A DNA stretch of 63,728 nucleotides, taken from positions 1 through 63,728 of the forward strand of contig CALDOK010000281.1 in the NCBI GenBank assembly GCA_937912125.1, read 5' to 3'. Positions 43,032 to 50,854 of this stretch are shown here, piece by piece (positions within the stretch are counted from its first letter, which is position 1; the number at the start of each line of letters is the position of its first letter). The position numbers and the translations under genes are program-made. Origin of the DNA: an uncultured Pseudomonadota bacterium (GTDB lineage: Bacteria; Myxococcota_A; UBA796; JAFGLY01). A model generated the notes under the pieces. The model did not search any database. It was not told where the DNA came from and saw only the letters and a program-made list of their open reading frames with translations.

Positions 43032-43518
43032 CTACATCTCCGCCGAGGGCTACCGCAAGCTCACCGACGAATACGACTGGCTGTACCGCGAGGAGCGGCC
43101 GCGCATCACGGCCGAGGTCGCCTACGCCGCCTCCCTCGGGGACCGCTCCGAGAACGCCGAGTACATCTACGGCAAGAAGCGCTTGCGGGAGATCGACCGC
43201 CGCATGCGCTACCTGCGCATCCGCATCGAGTCCGTCGAGGTGGTCCGCCCCCTGGATCTGGCGGGCGCCAAGGCGCGCTTCGGCGCCCGGGTTCGGGTCG
43301 CGGACGAGGATGGCCTGGAGGCCACCTACGTGCTGGTGGGGGTGGACGAGGCGGACGTCAGGGCTGGCCGCATCAGCTACCAGTCGCCCATCGGCAAGGC
43401 GTTGGTGGGCAAGTCCGAGGGTGACGAGGCCTGGATCCACGCCCCAAGCGGCAGGCGCAGCGTGGAGATCCTCGAGGTCAGCTACGACCCCGAGCCCGAG
43501 CCCGAGCCCAGGTCCTAG
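43024..43518 (+). CDS. greB: transcription elongation factor GreB
   Basis: 164 residues. The N-terminal coiled-coil domain has the GreB signature ISAEGYRKLTDEYDWLYREERPRITAEV and the acidic tip SLGDRSENAEYIYGKKRLREIDRR, whose Asp and Glu stimulate transcript cleavage by backtracked RNA polymerase. The C-terminal FKBP-like domain includes RFGARVRVADEDG, YQSPIGKALVGKSEGDEAWIH. A short Pro/Glu tail (PEPEPEPRS) is extra. Its ATG lies within the end of the surface-protein gene, and its stop overlaps the convergent rluA-type gene by 4 bp. Confidence 0.95.
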   Translation: MPDYISAEGYRKLTDEYDWLYREERPRITAEVAYAASLGDRSENAEYIYGKKRLREIDRRMRYLRIRIESVEVVRPLDLAGAKARFGARVRVADEDGLEATYVLVGVDEADVRAGRISYQSPIGKALVGKSEGDEAWIHAPSGRRSVEILEVSYDPEPEPEPRS

Positions 43519-44210
43519 ACCAAGCCCTTGCCCCACCACAGCGGCTGCTCGAGCTCGGGGCTCGCCCAGCCGGGGCCGCTGATGTGCTGGTGGTGGAGCA
43601 TGAAGTCGGCGCCAGGCGGAGCCGCGATCCCCGCGGGCAGCGGACCGCCGCCGTAGAGCCCATCGCCGGCCAGGGCCAGGCCGACGAAGGCCGCATGGAC
43701 CCGGATCTGGTGGGTGACGCCCGTGCGGATCACGGCGGTCCAGCGGCCCTGCCCCAGACGCTCGAAGGCCGTGTTCGCGGGGTACCACCGGCCGCGGTGG
43801 GGTGTGCTCCCGCCCCGCTGTACCACCATCCGTGAGCGCCGACGGCGATCGTGGGCGATGGGGAGATCAAGGCTGTGGGCGTCCCAGGGCACGTCCTTGC
43901 TGGTGACCAGCCGGTAGACCTTGCGCAGCGCCCCGGCCTCGAACTGGGCCCGAAGCGCGGCCAGGGCATCCAGGCTGGTGCATGCCACCACCAGCCCAGA
44001 GCTGGAGTTGTCCAGGCGGTGGGCGATGCCCCCCTCGAATCCCCGGGGCCAGGCCATCGCAGCCTGGCACGGGCGAGCGCCGAGCCAGCGCGCCAGCAAG
44101 CTGGGCTCCGATGGCCGTGCGTGCAGGGGAAACACAGGCAGCCCGGCCGGCTTGTGGAGAAAGACGAGCGGGCCGTGCTCTCCGACCACCAGCGCTTCGG
44201 TGTGGGTCAT
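43515..44210 (-). CDS. RluA-family RNA pseudouridine synthase
   Basis: 231 residues, a compact RluA-type enzyme without an S4 domain. It has the catalytic motif HRLDNSSSG with Asp67, the upstream FLHKPAGLPVFP motif and TGVTHQIRVHAAFVGLALAGD, all family hallmarks. It isomerises uridine to pseudouridine in rRNA or tRNA; the target site is not predictable. ATG 44210 is preceded by GGGAG, lying in the loop of a small inverted repeat (GCTGGA 44211-44216 / TCCAGC 44227-44232). Convergent with greB and divergent from the aminotransferase gene. Confidence 0.92.
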   Translation of the reverse strand: MTHTEALVVGEHGPLVFLHKPAGLPVFPLHARPSEPSLLARWLGARPCQAAMAWPRGFEGGIAHRLDNSSSGLVVACTSLDALAALRAQFEAGALRKVYRLVTSKDVPWDAHSLDLPIAHDRRRRSRMVVQRGGSTPHRGRWYPANTAFERLGQGRWTAVIRTGVTHQIRVHAAFVGLALAGDGLYGGGPLPAGIAAPPGADFMLHHQHISGPGWASPELEQPLWWGKGLV

Positions 44211-44263
44211 GCTGGACTCCCTGGGCTCCAGCTAACTCCGAACGCGGCGCCTCGAGCGGCCTT

Positions 44264-44288
44264 GGTTCCACCGGGAAGGTGGCGAACC
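44264..44288. promoter_or_regulatory. inverted repeat in divergent promoter region
   Basis: GGTTCCACC, a five-base loop and GGTGGCGAACC form an imperfect dyad in the 158-bp gap between the divergent rluA-like (start 44210) and aminotransferase (start 44369) genes. It could be an operator or a transcript hairpin. There is no T-run, so a terminator is unlikely. Confidence 0.3.
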
Positions 44289-44368
44289 CTGTCGGTGGTC
44301 ATGCCGCCACTGAGCGCGCCGAAGGCTAGAGCACCCTCACCCCTTCGCTCCCCTCCCTGGAGGATCCG

Positions 44369-45685
44369 ATGACCCGTTCCCCCGCCAGCTTCCTCCCCGC
44401 CCCAGAGCAGGCCGCCGCCCTCACCGAGCGCAGCCTCAGCCCCTTGGCCCAGGGCATGGAAGACTCCCAGATCCGCGCGGTGGCCTCCCAGGTGTGGGCG
44501 CTGCAAGCCCAGGGTGTCGAGGTCTGCAACCTCACCATCGGCGACTTCGTGCCCGCGCAGTTCCCCGTCCCCAAGGCCTTCATGGAGCGCATGGTGCGCG
44601 AGGCCCAGGCCGGCCAGACCAACTACACCCCCAGCGACGGCATCCCCGAGCTCAAGAAGGCCATCGCTGACCAATACCAGCGCGAACTGGGCATCGACTT
44701 CGGGCCCGAGTCCGTGGTGGTGGGCGCCGGTGCGCGCCCCCTGATGTGGGCGACCTACCTGGCCTTCCTGAAGCCCGGCGACGGCTTCGCCTACGGCGTG
44801 CCTTCCTGGAACACCCAGTACTACGACTACCTGTTCCAGTGCCGCGGCCTGGTCATGGTGGGGCGGCCCGAGGCCCGCTTCCTGCCCACGGTCGAGCAGG
44901 TGGAGCGCGTGCTGCCCCAGGCGCGCATCCTGGCGCTCAACTCCCCCCTCAACCCCACGGGCACCGCCTACCGGGCCGAGGAGCTCGAGCCCGTCTGCCA
45001 GGCCCTGCTCGCGGAGAACAAGCGCCGGGAGCGCGACGGCCGGCCGCCGTGCATGCTCATGTACGATCAGGTCTACTGGACCCTCACCGGCCCCGGCGTC
45101 GCCCACAGCCACCCCCTGGCTCTGGTGCCCGAGCTGGCCCCCTACACGGTCTACCTGGACGCCATCTCCAAGTCCCTCGCCGCCACCGGCCTGCGCGTGG
45201 GCTGGGCCGTCGTCCCCCCCCACCTGCAGGGCGCCTTCAAGTCCGTGATCGGCCACATGGGCGGCTTCGCCCCGAGGCCCGAGCAGCGCGCCGCCGCCTG
45301 GTACCTGGCCCAGCCCGAGCAGGTCGCCGCGGACCGCGCCGTGATGAACGCTGGGGTGCGCTCCCGCCTGGGCCTACTGGTGGAGACCATCGAGGGAATG
45401 CGCGACGAAGGCCTGCCCGTCGATCTCATCCGGCCCGAGGGGGGCATCTACCTCAGCGTGCGCTTCGACCTGCACGGTCGGCGCACGGCCAGCGGCCAGA
45501 AGCTCGACACCAACGACGACATCCGGCTCTTCCTGCTGCACGAAGCGGGGCTGGCGGTGGTCCCCTTCCAGGCCTTCGGCCTCGAGGGCGACACGGGCTG
45601 GTTCCGCATCTCGGTGGGCGCCGCCGAGCCCGCCAAGGTCATCGCCGGCCTCGAGCGCCTGCGCACCGCCCTGCGCGGCATGTAG
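44369..45685 (+). CDS. class I/II PLP-dependent aminotransferase
   Basis: 438 residues with the aspartate aminotransferase fold. Motifs in order: NLTIGDFVP, NYTPSDGIPELKKAIA, PLP-contacting VVVGAGARP, ALNSPLNPTGTAY (the NPxNPTG loop), YDQVYWTL and the PLP lysine in DAISKSLAATGLRVGWAV; GWFRISVGAAEP holds the substrate carboxylate Arg. It transfers amino groups between an amino acid and a 2-oxo acid; the specific substrate is not readable. GGAGG (44360s) precedes ATG 44369. The 215 bp after it (45686-45900) contain no gene. Confidence 0.94.
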   Translation: MTRSPASFLPAPEQAAALTERSLSPLAQGMEDSQIRAVASQVWALQAQGVEVCNLTIGDFVPAQFPVPKAFMERMVREAQAGQTNYTPSDGIPELKKAIADQYQRELGIDFGPESVVVGAGARPLMWATYLAFLKPGDGFAYGVPSWNTQYYDYLFQCRGLVMVGRPEARFLPTVEQVERVLPQARILALNSPLNPTGTAYRAEELEPVCQALLAENKRRERDGRPPCMLMYDQVYWTLTGPGVAHSHPLALVPELAPYTVYLDAISKSLAATGLRVGWAVVPPHLQGAFKSVIGHMGGFAPRPEQRAAAWYLAQPEQVAADRAVMNAGVRSRLGLLVETIEGMRDEGLPVDLIRPEGGIYLSVRFDLHGRRTASGQKLDTNDDIRLFLLHEAGLAVVPFQAFGLEGDTGWFRISVGAAEPAKVIAGLERLRTALRGM

Positions 45686-45900
45686 CGGGCCACGCCCCCG
45701 GGGGGGGCTCTCGGGGCGCAACCGACGCTGACGCGGCGAGACAACTCAGGACCTTCGTCCATGAGCCCGTGCTGGCGTGCGTTCTGGCGTAGCGTTCCAG
45801 AGAGCCGCTTCGAGTTTCGACGAGGGGTCCGAAGACGTGAAGGCGCGAGCCGTCCACGCTGAAGACAGAGAGTCAGGCAACGGAAAACAGGAGGTGGACC

Positions 45901-46257
45901 ATGATGCCCTGTCCCCTCGACCCCAAGGTCATGGTGGTCTTCGTCGATCCCACAGAGCTCGGCCCCACCCGCCTCGACCACTCCCACGCCTTCGCGGTGT
46001 TCGGCGAGAGCGTCGATGAGCCCTTCATCGTCGTAGACAAGCGCCTGCTGGAGCTGGACTGGTTCACCGAGGACCACCTGATGGTGATCCTGGCCCACGA
46101 GCTGGCCCACATCCTGTGCCGGAGCGAGAACGAGAAGCTCGCCGACCGCATCGGCATGATGCTGCTGCGCCGGGCGGGCTTGGCATCGGCCTTCGAGCTG
46201 CACCGCCTCGAGTACGAGAACCGCCTGGCGGCTGGCCACTACAAGCAGGCGGCGTAG
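45901..46257 (+). CDS. minimal HExxH zinc metallopeptidase-like protein
   Basis: 118 residues. A zincin motif is clear: VILAHELAHIL (HExxH) followed 11-15 residues on by ENEKLADRIG, whose Glu or Asp would be the third ligand, as in small M48/ImmA-type domains. No signal peptide or transmembrane helix, so it is probably cytoplasmic. The protein is little more than a strand (MVVFVDP), an active helix and a C-terminal helix, shorter than most peptidases of this type, so activity is uncertain. GGAGG lies 7 nt before ATG 45901. Convergent with the VKOR fusion gene. Confidence 0.8.
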   Translation: MMPCPLDPKVMVVFVDPTELGPTRLDHSHAFAVFGESVDEPFIVVDKRLLELDWFTEDHLMVILAHELAHILCRSENEKLADRIGMMLLRRAGLASAFELHRLEYENRLAAGHYKQAA

Positions 46258-46269
46258 TCCCTATAGCCG

Positions 46270-48627
46270 CTACCGGGGCGCAGCCACGGGATCGAAGGCT
46301 GCGGGCGGGCCGAGCAGCGCGGCGAGCTGGTCCCTGACCTCCTGCGCGCGCTCGGGCGTCCAGCCGTTCCAGGTGGCCACGACTCGACCATCCGAGCCCA
46401 CCAGCACCGTGGTGGGCATGGCCAGGGCACCCATCACGGCGAGCACACGGGCGTCGTTGTCCTGGAGGAAGGTGAAGTCCAGGCCCTTGGCTCGCAGGGT
46501 CTTTCCCTTGGCGGGGTCCCGGTCCACGCCCATGACCAGCAGGCCGAGGCGGTCCGGACCGTAGCCCTGGTGCAGATCCTTCAGGACCTCGATCTGGGCC
46601 TGGCATGGCCGACACCACGAAGCCCAGATGCTCACCAGGGCGGGCTTGCCGACCAGCTCGGAGCTGTCCACGTCCCGCCCGACGGGGCTCTTGCCCGCCA
46701 GCACGGGGAAGGGGTCGCCGATGGCGAGGGGCTCGGCCACCACCGTCACCGGCTCGGAGGCCGCAGCCGCGGGGGGCGGCTGATCGGCACAGCAGCGGAA
46801 GCCGGTGTGCTGGTTGCGGAAGCCCGGCCCGAAGACGTCGAATGCCTGGAGGCACGACGCCTTGTCGGCCTCGAAGAAGGCCCCGCCCAGCAGCAGGGCG
46901 TCAGCGGGCTCGGCGCCCACCCACTCGCTCAGGTTGCCCCCGAGATCGTAGACACCGGAGGGGGTCACGCAGGCGCTGTGCGCCCCCGCAGGCCGGGCGC
47001 GCCCGACCTCCCGACCCAGGTGGTCATTGCAGCGGCGCGCCTCGTACGCGGCGCCGTATGGGTAGGGCTGGCCCTCGACATAGTCGTCGTGGAAGGCGCC
47101 GTCGCCGTCGTCATCCGTCGCGATCTGCCCCCTGCAGGCCGTGAGCCACTCCGCCGCGCTGCACAGCCGCTTGCCCGCCGCGGCGCACGCGGCGCCAGCC
47201 TGATCCCAGCTGGCGTTGGCGGGCTGGGTGCCCGCCAGGGCCAGGGCCACGCCGGCCTGGCTCAGGGAGCTCTCCACCGCATCGATCCAGAACGCCCCGT
47301 CGGGGCCCTGGTGCTGCACCATGGCCATGGGCCCGGGGGCCAGCGCCTGCACCTCCAGCTCAGTCTCGAGGGTGACCACGCTGCCGTCGGCCTCGGCCAG
47401 AGCGTCCCCCAGGGCCACACGGATGGCGGCGTCCAAGACGCGCTCGGGCAGGGCACCCTCGAGCTGCCTGCCGTTGACGAAGGTGCGGGGGGTGCCCTCG
47501 ATGCCCAGGGCGTGGGCCAGCTCGATGTCCTGCAGCACTTCATGCGCCGCTTCCTCCCCCCCCACGCAGGCATCGAAGGCCGCGATGTCCAGGCCGACAC
47601 GCTGGGCATAGACGCGCAGATCCTGGTCGTCCAGGTGGCGCTGGTTGAGGAAGAGCTGGTCGTGGTACTCCCAGAACAGGCCCTGGTGCTGGGCGCACTG
47701 GGCGGCCACGGCGGCCGCGCAGCCCCTGGGGTGCATGTCCCGGCTGAGGTGTGCGTTGCAGCTGGCGTCCAGCGGGTAGTGCACGAAGGCCCAGCGCACC
47801 CTGTCGCGGTAGCGCTCCTCGAGGCTGGCCAGGGTGCCCTGGAGCCTGCGGCAGTAGCTGCACTGGAAGTCCGAGACCACCACCACCGAGACCAGGGCGT
47901 CGCCGGGGCCCCGTACGGGCGCGTGGGCCAGGGGCGTGATGTCGAGGACCACGGCCGGGAGCTGGACCTTGCGGCCGCTGCGCTCCTGAGGTGCTGCATC
48001 GGCCTGGTCGGGCTGAGCTGGCGCCTCGATCTCCTGGATCACCGCAGCGTCCAGCCCCTGGGAGAGGAAGATGTTGAGCGGGAAGAGCAAGACCAGGCTG
48101 ACGAGTGCGACCGCGGCGGCAACGGCCAGGTCACGGAGCGCAGGCAGGGCGGGACGGCGCCCGCCAGGGGGCAGCAGCACCAGGCCGAGGGCCAGAAAGT
48201 GCAGCACATACAGCGCCACGCAGAACAGGCAGACATAGGCGAGCACGAACAGGGAGATGTACGCCAGGACCAGGCTGACCAGGACGTTCCAGCCAGCCAC
48301 GAGCACCAGCGCCCCCCGCGCGCGTGCGCCCCGGGGGTCGTCCCGGCGGCCGACGACGGCCAGCCAGGCCATGCCCAGGTACAGGGGCACGGCCCAGAGG
48401 CTGATGGGCAGCCCCAACAGCTCGGACCAGCGGCTGGTGTTGACCTTGTCGCAGTCGAACGCACCGCCCAGGTTGCAGGCGCTCTCGAAGGCGCCGGCCC
48501 CGTGGGTGAGCGCCATGTGCACCCAGCCTAGGTAGCCGGCCACCAGCGCCGACAGGAGCAACACGGGGAGCAGGGCGGGCATGGCCCAGGCCCGGGAGAG
48601 AGCTGTCGCTTCAGTCTTCGAGTCCAT
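46270..48627 (-). CDS. VKOR-DsbA-SUMF1/FGE-TlpA four-domain redox fusion protein
   Basis: 785 residues. Residues 15-190: VKOR with five hydrophobic helices, loop cysteines C51 and C59, S65, and active CxxC C133/C136; the spacings equal those of human VKOR (C43, C51, S57, C132/C135). Residues about 235-405: DsbA-like thioredoxin with DFQCSYC (C256/C259) and cis-Pro near 380 (IEGTPRTF). Residues about 430-615: a SUMF1/FGE-like fold (CSAAEWLTACRG, VYDLGGNLSEWV, GGAFFE, HTGFRCCAD). Residues about 630-785: TlpA-like thioredoxin with WASWCRPC (C672/C675). VKOR-DsbA fusions make disulfides in the periplasm; the two extra modules are unusual. The paired catalytic Cys of true FGE are not evident. It overlaps the preceding gene by 17 bp. 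Confidence 0.9.
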   Translation of the reverse strand: MDSKTEATALSRAWAMPALLPVLLLSALVAGYLGWVHMALTHGAGAFESACNLGGAFDCDKVNTSRWSELLGLPISLWAVPLYLGMAWLAVVGRRDDPRGARARGALVLVAGWNVLVSLVLAYISLFVLAYVCLFCVALYVLHFLALGLVLLPPGGRRPALPALRDLAVAAAVALVSLVLLFPLNIFLSQGLDAAVIQEIEAPAQPDQADAAPQERSGRKVQLPAVVLDITPLAHAPVRGPGDALVSVVVVSDFQCSYCRRLQGTLASLEERYRDRVRWAFVHYPLDASCNAHLSRDMHPRGCAAAVAAQCAQHQGLFWEYHDQLFLNQRHLDDQDLRVYAQRVGLDIAAFDACVGGEEAAHEVLQDIELAHALGIEGTPRTFVNGRQLEGALPERVLDAAIRVALGDALAEADGSVVTLETELEVQALAPGPMAMVQHQGPDGAFWIDAVESSLSQAGVALALAGTQPANASWDQAGAACAAAGKRLCSAAEWLTACRGQIATDDDGDGAFHDDYVEGQPYPYGAAYEARRCNDHLGREVGRARPAGAHSACVTPSGVYDLGGNLSEWVGAEPADALLLGGAFFEADKASCLQAFDVFGPGFRNQHTGFRCCADQPPPAAAASEPVTVVAEPLAIGDPFPVLAGKSPVGRDVDSSELVGKPALVSIWASWCRPCQAQIEVLKDLHQGYGPDRLGLLVMGVDRDPAKGKTLRAKGLDFTFLQDNDARVLAVMGALAMPTTVLVGSDGRVVATWNGWTPERAQEVRDQLAALLGPPAAFDPVAAPR

Positions 48628-49507
48628 CGATGTTCAGCGGCTCCTGGCAACTTCGTTGGCGATTGGCCTGCGCGATCTCGGCAGCGGTGAAGGGGTGCTC
48701 GCTGTCCTGGACCTCGTACTGCATGAAGTCCTGCACCACCTGCCGCACGGCGTCGCCCCAGTCGTTGCAGGTGCGGCTGGCCCAGAACGCGAGCAGCGCA
48801 GCACGGCGCTCGGCATGGCTGGCGAGCAGATCCTGGCCCTCGAGGGGCACCCCCTGTTCCCAAAGGGAGGACAGGGCATCAGGGACGTCCTCGCCCGTGC
48901 GCTGGTTGAAGGCGCGGACCACCAGCGCATCCTCGTAGCGATCCATGGTGGGCACGGTGTGGCTGACCACAGCTTCTTTGTGCCAGGCGAGCTTGCGCTC
49001 GGCGATGACCCAGCCCCCGATGTGCACGCAGGCGGTGGGGTTGGCCACGCAGACCAGGTAGCCCAGGGGCCCCCTCCAGATGCCCGGCAGATCCGGCTTG
49101 CTGAAGGTGGGGGGGGCGCGCCGCACCACCATCCAGCCGTCATCGTCCACCAAGACCTGTGGCTTCCAGGGGACCTCGTTGACGTAGATCTCCCTGCCGT
49201 TCCGCTCCCGCTTGCGCTGGTATCCCAGGTCGCGCAGGGCCAGGCCCACCTCTTGCCTGGCGCGGATGACGGCCTGCTCGTCCACGTAGATGACCTCGTT
49301 CGCGTCATCCTCGAGATCGGCCTGCTCCTCTTCCTCGGCGGATGAAGCCTGGGCCTGCGGGACGGCAGGCTCACCCTGCTCGGTGGTGGCGGTGGCGTCG
49401 ACCGCCGGCTCGGGCTGCTGGGCCCAGGTGGCAGCCGGGCGCAGCCCCAGGCAACACGCCACCCCCAGGGCGAAGCCTGCTGCAGCAGCTCGGACGCTGG
49501 CCGCCAT
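48611..49507 (-). CDS. exported Cys-containing protein, unknown function
   Basis: 298 residues. An N-terminal signal peptide (AAAAGFALGVACCLGLRPAATWAQ) is followed by an acidic Glu/Ala/Gln linker (residues about 30-70) and a globular domain (IRARQEVGLALRDLGYQRKRERNGREIYVN; GGWVIAERKLAWHKE). The mature domain has four Cys (VCVANPTACV, RTCNDWG, RSCQEP), consistent with two disulfides. No family recognised. It lies between tldE (15 bp upstream) and the VKOR-DsbA fusion (17-bp overlap), so it may be a substrate or partner of that oxidase (inference). Confidence 0.78.
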   Translation of the reverse strand: MAASVRAAAAGFALGVACCLGLRPAATWAQQPEPAVDATATTEQGEPAVPQAQASSAEEEEQADLEDDANEVIYVDEQAVIRARQEVGLALRDLGYQRKRERNGREIYVNEVPWKPQVLVDDDGWMVVRRAPPTFSKPDLPGIWRGPLGYLVCVANPTACVHIGGWVIAERKLAWHKEAVVSHTVPTMDRYEDALVVRAFNQRTGEDVPDALSSLWEQGVPLEGQDLLASHAERRAALLAFWASRTCNDWGDAVRQVVQDFMQYEVQDSEHPFTAAEIAQANRQRSCQEPLNIDGLED

Positions 49508-49522
49508 CGAACCTCCGGATGC

Positions 49523-50854
49523 CTACATCCCGCTGAACTGGATGTCGTCGAACAACACCGAGGGCACGCGGGAGGTTCCATAGCGACGCACATCGTCGGC
49601 GGCCTCGGCGAAGCGCTCGTACAGCTCGAAGAGGTTGCCGGCGATGTTCATCTCGCTGACGGAGCGCGTGGCCTGCCCGTGCTCGAGCAGGGTGCCCCGG
49701 ATGCCGAAGGAGAAGTCGCCGGTGGTGCTGTTGGCGTTGCCTCCCAGGAAGGACTCCACCCGGATGGCGCGAGGCAGATCCGCTGCGATGGCCTGGGGGC
49801 TGCGGGCACCGGGGGGGATCACCAGGTTGGACGTGGAGCCGGTGGTGGGGTCCCTGCCGAGCTTGCGCGCGTAGTACTGGTTCATCAGGAAGCACTGCAG
49901 CTCGCCCCCGCGCACCAGCGCCCTGGGGCGGGTGGGGAAGCCGTCGCCGTCGAACAGGCGCGAGCCGGCACCCCGGACGATGTGAGGCTCGTCCAGCAGA
50001 TCGAAGCCGCGGGCGGCCACCCGCTGACCGAGCTTGCCGTCCAGGCAGGAGCGACCGTAGTGCAGCGCAGAGCCACCCATGGGCCCGAGCAGGATCCCCA
50101 GGACCTTGCCCACTGCGCGGTTCTCGAGGAGCATGGGGTAGCGCCCGGAGGGCACCGGCCCGCCGCCGATGCGCCGCAGGGCGCGCTCCCAGGCCTCGTC
50201 GGCCACGAAGGCCAGCCCGGGGAGGTCCGGATCGTGGCTGGCCGAGTAGCCCGTGGAGGCTTCCGGGAGCTTACCGTCCGCGTCCTCGAGGGTGATGGTG
50301 GCGCCATAGCCGAAGCTGGTGGCGCGGTTGATGCCCTCGAAGCCGTTCGAGTACACCACCACCGCCGCGCTGCGGGAGTCGCCGGTGTAGGCCGTGGTGG
50401 AGCGCAGGGCACCCCGGTCGCTGCGGGCCATCAAGGCCGCCTCGAGATCGGCCACCTGCTGCCGACGCTGGCCGGTGCTGAGGCCTTCCTGGTCCTCGCT
50501 GTAGCTGTCGAGATCCACCCCCTCGGCCACCCCGCAGGCTTCAGCGGCAGGCAGGGCGCGGTCGGGATCGGGCTCGAGCAGGCGGGTGGCCGCCACGGCG
50601 CGCTGGATGAAGACCTCGACGGCATCGAGCCGGAGATCCGAGGTGCCGTGGCTGGAGTAGCGATCGTCCACCAGCAAGCGGATGCCCAGGCTGGACGAAC
50701 GGGACTCGGTGGCCTGCTCGAGCAGGCCCTCGCGCTGGGAGAGCTCCACCGCGACCCCTCGGGACGCGGACGCGACGGCTTCCTGGGCGCCCGCAGCGCG
50801 GGCCTGGGCCACCGCCCGGCGCGCGATGTCGAGCAGATCGTCGTGGCGCATCAT
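49523..50854 (-). CDS. pmbA: TldE/PmbA-like subunit of TldD/TldE metalloprotease
   Basis: 443 residues of the PmbA/TldE family. It shows the family's layout: N-terminal domain (ARRAVAQARAAGAQEAVASASRG), a middle domain with VYSNGFEGINRATSFGYGATITL, and a C-terminal domain with RYPMLLENRAVGKVLGILLGP, FDGDGFPTRP and GRDPTTGSTSNLVIPPGARS. TldE lacks the zinc motif and works as the inactive partner of TldD in a heterodimer that degrades peptides and, in known cases, matures modified peptides such as microcin B17. ATG 50854 overlaps the tldD stop (ATGA 50851-50854). Confidence 0.92.
   Translation of the reverse strand: MMRHDDLLDIARRAVAQARAAGAQEAVASASRGVAVELSQREGLLEQATESRSSSLGIRLLVDDRYSSHGTSDLRLDAVEVFIQRAVAATRLLEPDPDRALPAAEACGVAEGVDLDSYSEDQEGLSTGQRRQQVADLEAALMARSDRGALRSTTAYTGDSRSAAVVVYSNGFEGINRATSFGYGATITLEDADGKLPEASTGYSASHDPDLPGLAFVADEAWERALRRIGGGPVPSGRYPMLLENRAVGKVLGILLGPMGGSALHYGRSCLDGKLGQRVAARGFDLLDEPHIVRGAGSRLFDGDGFPTRPRALVRGGELQCFLMNQYYARKLGRDPTTGSTSNLVIPPGARSPQAIAADLPRAIRVESFLGGNANSTTGDFSFGIRGTLLEHGQATRSVSEMNIAGNLFELYERFAEAADDVRRYGTSRVPSVLFDDIQFSGM

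Noticed and set aside
44211..44232. Riboswitch-like hairpin at the rluA-type start
   Set aside because: Six-base arms around the ribosome site are too short to claim a regulatory RNA; noted only in the gene entry.
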